The position numbers and the translations under genes are program-made. A stretch of DNA of 8,266 nucleotides from Flavobacteriales bacterium (GTDB lineage Bacteria; Bacteroidota; Bacteroidia; Flavobacteriales_D; Crocinitomicaceae): contig RFNX01000186.1 in assembly GCA_009926905.1 (NCBI GenBank), positions 1 through 8,266 on the forward strand. Reading direction: 5' to 3'. Positions within the stretch are counted from its first letter, which is position 1, and each line of letters starts with the position of its first letter. Below are positions 7,615 to 8,266 of this stretch, one piece after another. The notes under the pieces are model-generated. The model made no database searches, was not told the DNA's origin, and was given only the letters and a program-made list of their open reading frames with translations.

Positions 7615-8266
7615 CTTTTAGGTGTTTCTTTTGATGTCGATGTATTGGTTGGATGCAGTCCGTTGGTGGTGCATTTCACGAATACTTCTGAAACCAACAA
7701 TGCTTGTATGTGGCAATTTGGCGATGGAAATGTATTCACGCAGTGTGATAGCGTTTTCAATAGTTACCAAGATGGTGGCATTTACGATGTTACTTTAACA
7801 GCAAGCGATGTAAACGGCTGTACCAATTCGGTGACGTATGATAATTTGATTACGGTTTATCAAAGTCCAACGGCCGGAATCAATGCTGACCCAACGTTAT
7901 TGTTCCAAGGAGGTGACATTACAAACATCACGAATCAAAGTGTTGGCGCTGAATTTTACATTTGGAATATGGGCGATTCACCAATTGATTTCTACTATTT
8001 TGAGCCTGGAAATTACCAATATCCGTCGAGTTTGCAAGATACTTTCATGATTACATTGATTGCCATTTCAAGTGAGAATTGTCCCGATACTGCTTATCAA
8101 TTGATTCGTTACGACAATGTACCTGTTTATTATGTGCCGAATACCTTTATTCCCGACGGAAATGGAACGAACGAAATTTGGTACGTTGTTTTTTCAGATC
8201 CAGCAGCCATCAAGAAATTCCAAGTTCAAGTTTTGACCGTTGGGGCGAACTCATTTACCAAAGCAC
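4195..8266 (+). CDS. SprB-repeat surface adhesin, C-terminal part (frameshifted continuation, 3' end beyond window)
   Basis: This is the continuation of the adhesin begun at 1241, now one frame over. It is open from 4183 to the window edge with no stop. It encodes SprB repeats 6-20 (4204-7614), two PKD-like domains (7615-8118) and the start of a C-terminal type B sorting domain (from 8119). It has no signal peptide of its own. The first in-frame ATG is at 4891, in the middle of the repeat array, so an independent gene is very unlikely. Repeat 5 finishes and repeat 6 begins at the usual boundary across the break, which argues strongly for a single ancestral reading frame. A second one-base loss at 8231-8234 puts the last 32 bases into a third frame. 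The intact protein would be at least about 2,340 residues within the window. From the usual size of the sorting domain, I expect the gene to end roughly 100-200 bases further on. Confidence 0.88.
7615..8118 (+). other. Two PKD-like domains of the adhesin
   Basis: The first unit (about 7615-7860) has the PKD signature: WQFGDG, then an aromatic before D-G-G-x-Y-D-V-T-L. The second (about 7861-8118) opens with SPTAGI and has the related core FYIWNMGDS, but its later strands are longer and less typical. PKD domains are Ig-like spacers and often sit just before the sorting domain in T9SS cargo. Confidence 0.75.
8119..8266 (+). other. Type B (gliding-associated) T9SS C-terminal sorting domain, partial
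   Basis: The sequence VPVYYVPNTFIPDGNGTNE matches the usual opening of the gliding-motility-associated C-terminal domain (VPNAFTPNGDGxND in typical members). KKFQVQV follows. After correcting one base at 8231-8234 it continues FDRWGELIYQS, the expected F-N/D-R-W-G-E-L core. By family knowledge this domain directs SprB-like proteins to the type IX secretion system. The remaining half lies beyond the window. The motif is slightly unusual in having D-G-N-G-x-N-E where N-G-D-G-x-N-D is common. Confidence 0.85.
8230..8237 (+). other. Frame break 2: one T missing in a T run
   Basis: The frame used since 4195 reads caa-gtt-ttg-acc-gtt here, giving a non-family tail (LTVGANSF). One extra T gives gtt-ttt-gac-cgt-tgg-ggc-gaa, which encodes V-F-D-R-W-G-E, the conserved core of the sorting domain. 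The printed run has four T where five are expected. Confidence 0.85.

Noticed and set aside
4891..8266. A separate gene starting at the first in-frame ATG (4891) after the stop.
   Set aside because: The ATG lies inside a repeat unit, with no signal peptide and no translation signal. The repeat series runs unbroken across 4204, so this is the continuation of the same gene.

Overview
The window reads as a piece of a Bacteroidota chromosome, most likely Flavobacteriales. It is AT-rich, and both genes lie on the + strand. The larger gene encodes a giant surface adhesin built from SprB-type repeats and ending in what looks like a type IX secretion (T9SS) 'type B' sorting domain, a combination characteristic of gliding Bacteroidota. 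I see no RNA genes, insertion sequences, CRISPR arrays, integration sites or convincing minus-strand genes.

Layout. (1) Bases 1-1146: a polytopic inner-membrane protein of about 381 residues with no function I can name. Its beginning coincides with the window edge. (2) Bases 1147-1240: a 94-base gap with no clear terminator or promoter. It contains only an 8-base inverted repeat. (3) Bases 1241 to beyond 8266: one very large secreted protein of at least about 2,340 residues. In order it has a signal peptide, an N-terminal beta-rich surface domain, a DUF11-like domain, an Ig-like domain, twenty tandem SprB repeats of about 76 residues, two PKD-like domains and the first half of the sorting domain. 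The gene ends outside the window.

The adhesin gene is not intact as printed. One base is missing near 4195, at the end of SprB repeat 5, which creates a premature TAG at 4202-4204. A second base is missing in a T run at 8231-8234, inside the sorting domain. In both places, adding back one base restores the family pattern exactly. The protein signal is continuous on both sides, so I read this as one gene with two single-base deletions. Sequencing or assembly error is the likeliest cause. If the deletions are real, the cell would release a truncated protein without its sorting signal.

The expected role, by analogy with SprB of Flavobacterium johnsoniae, is export through Sec and then T9SS, followed by surface display for adhesion or gliding. 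Nothing links the upstream membrane protein to this function beyond being next to it on the same strand. I found no convincing undescribed multi-gene system. The most notable observations are the two frame breaks and the very regular cysteine spacing of the repeat array.
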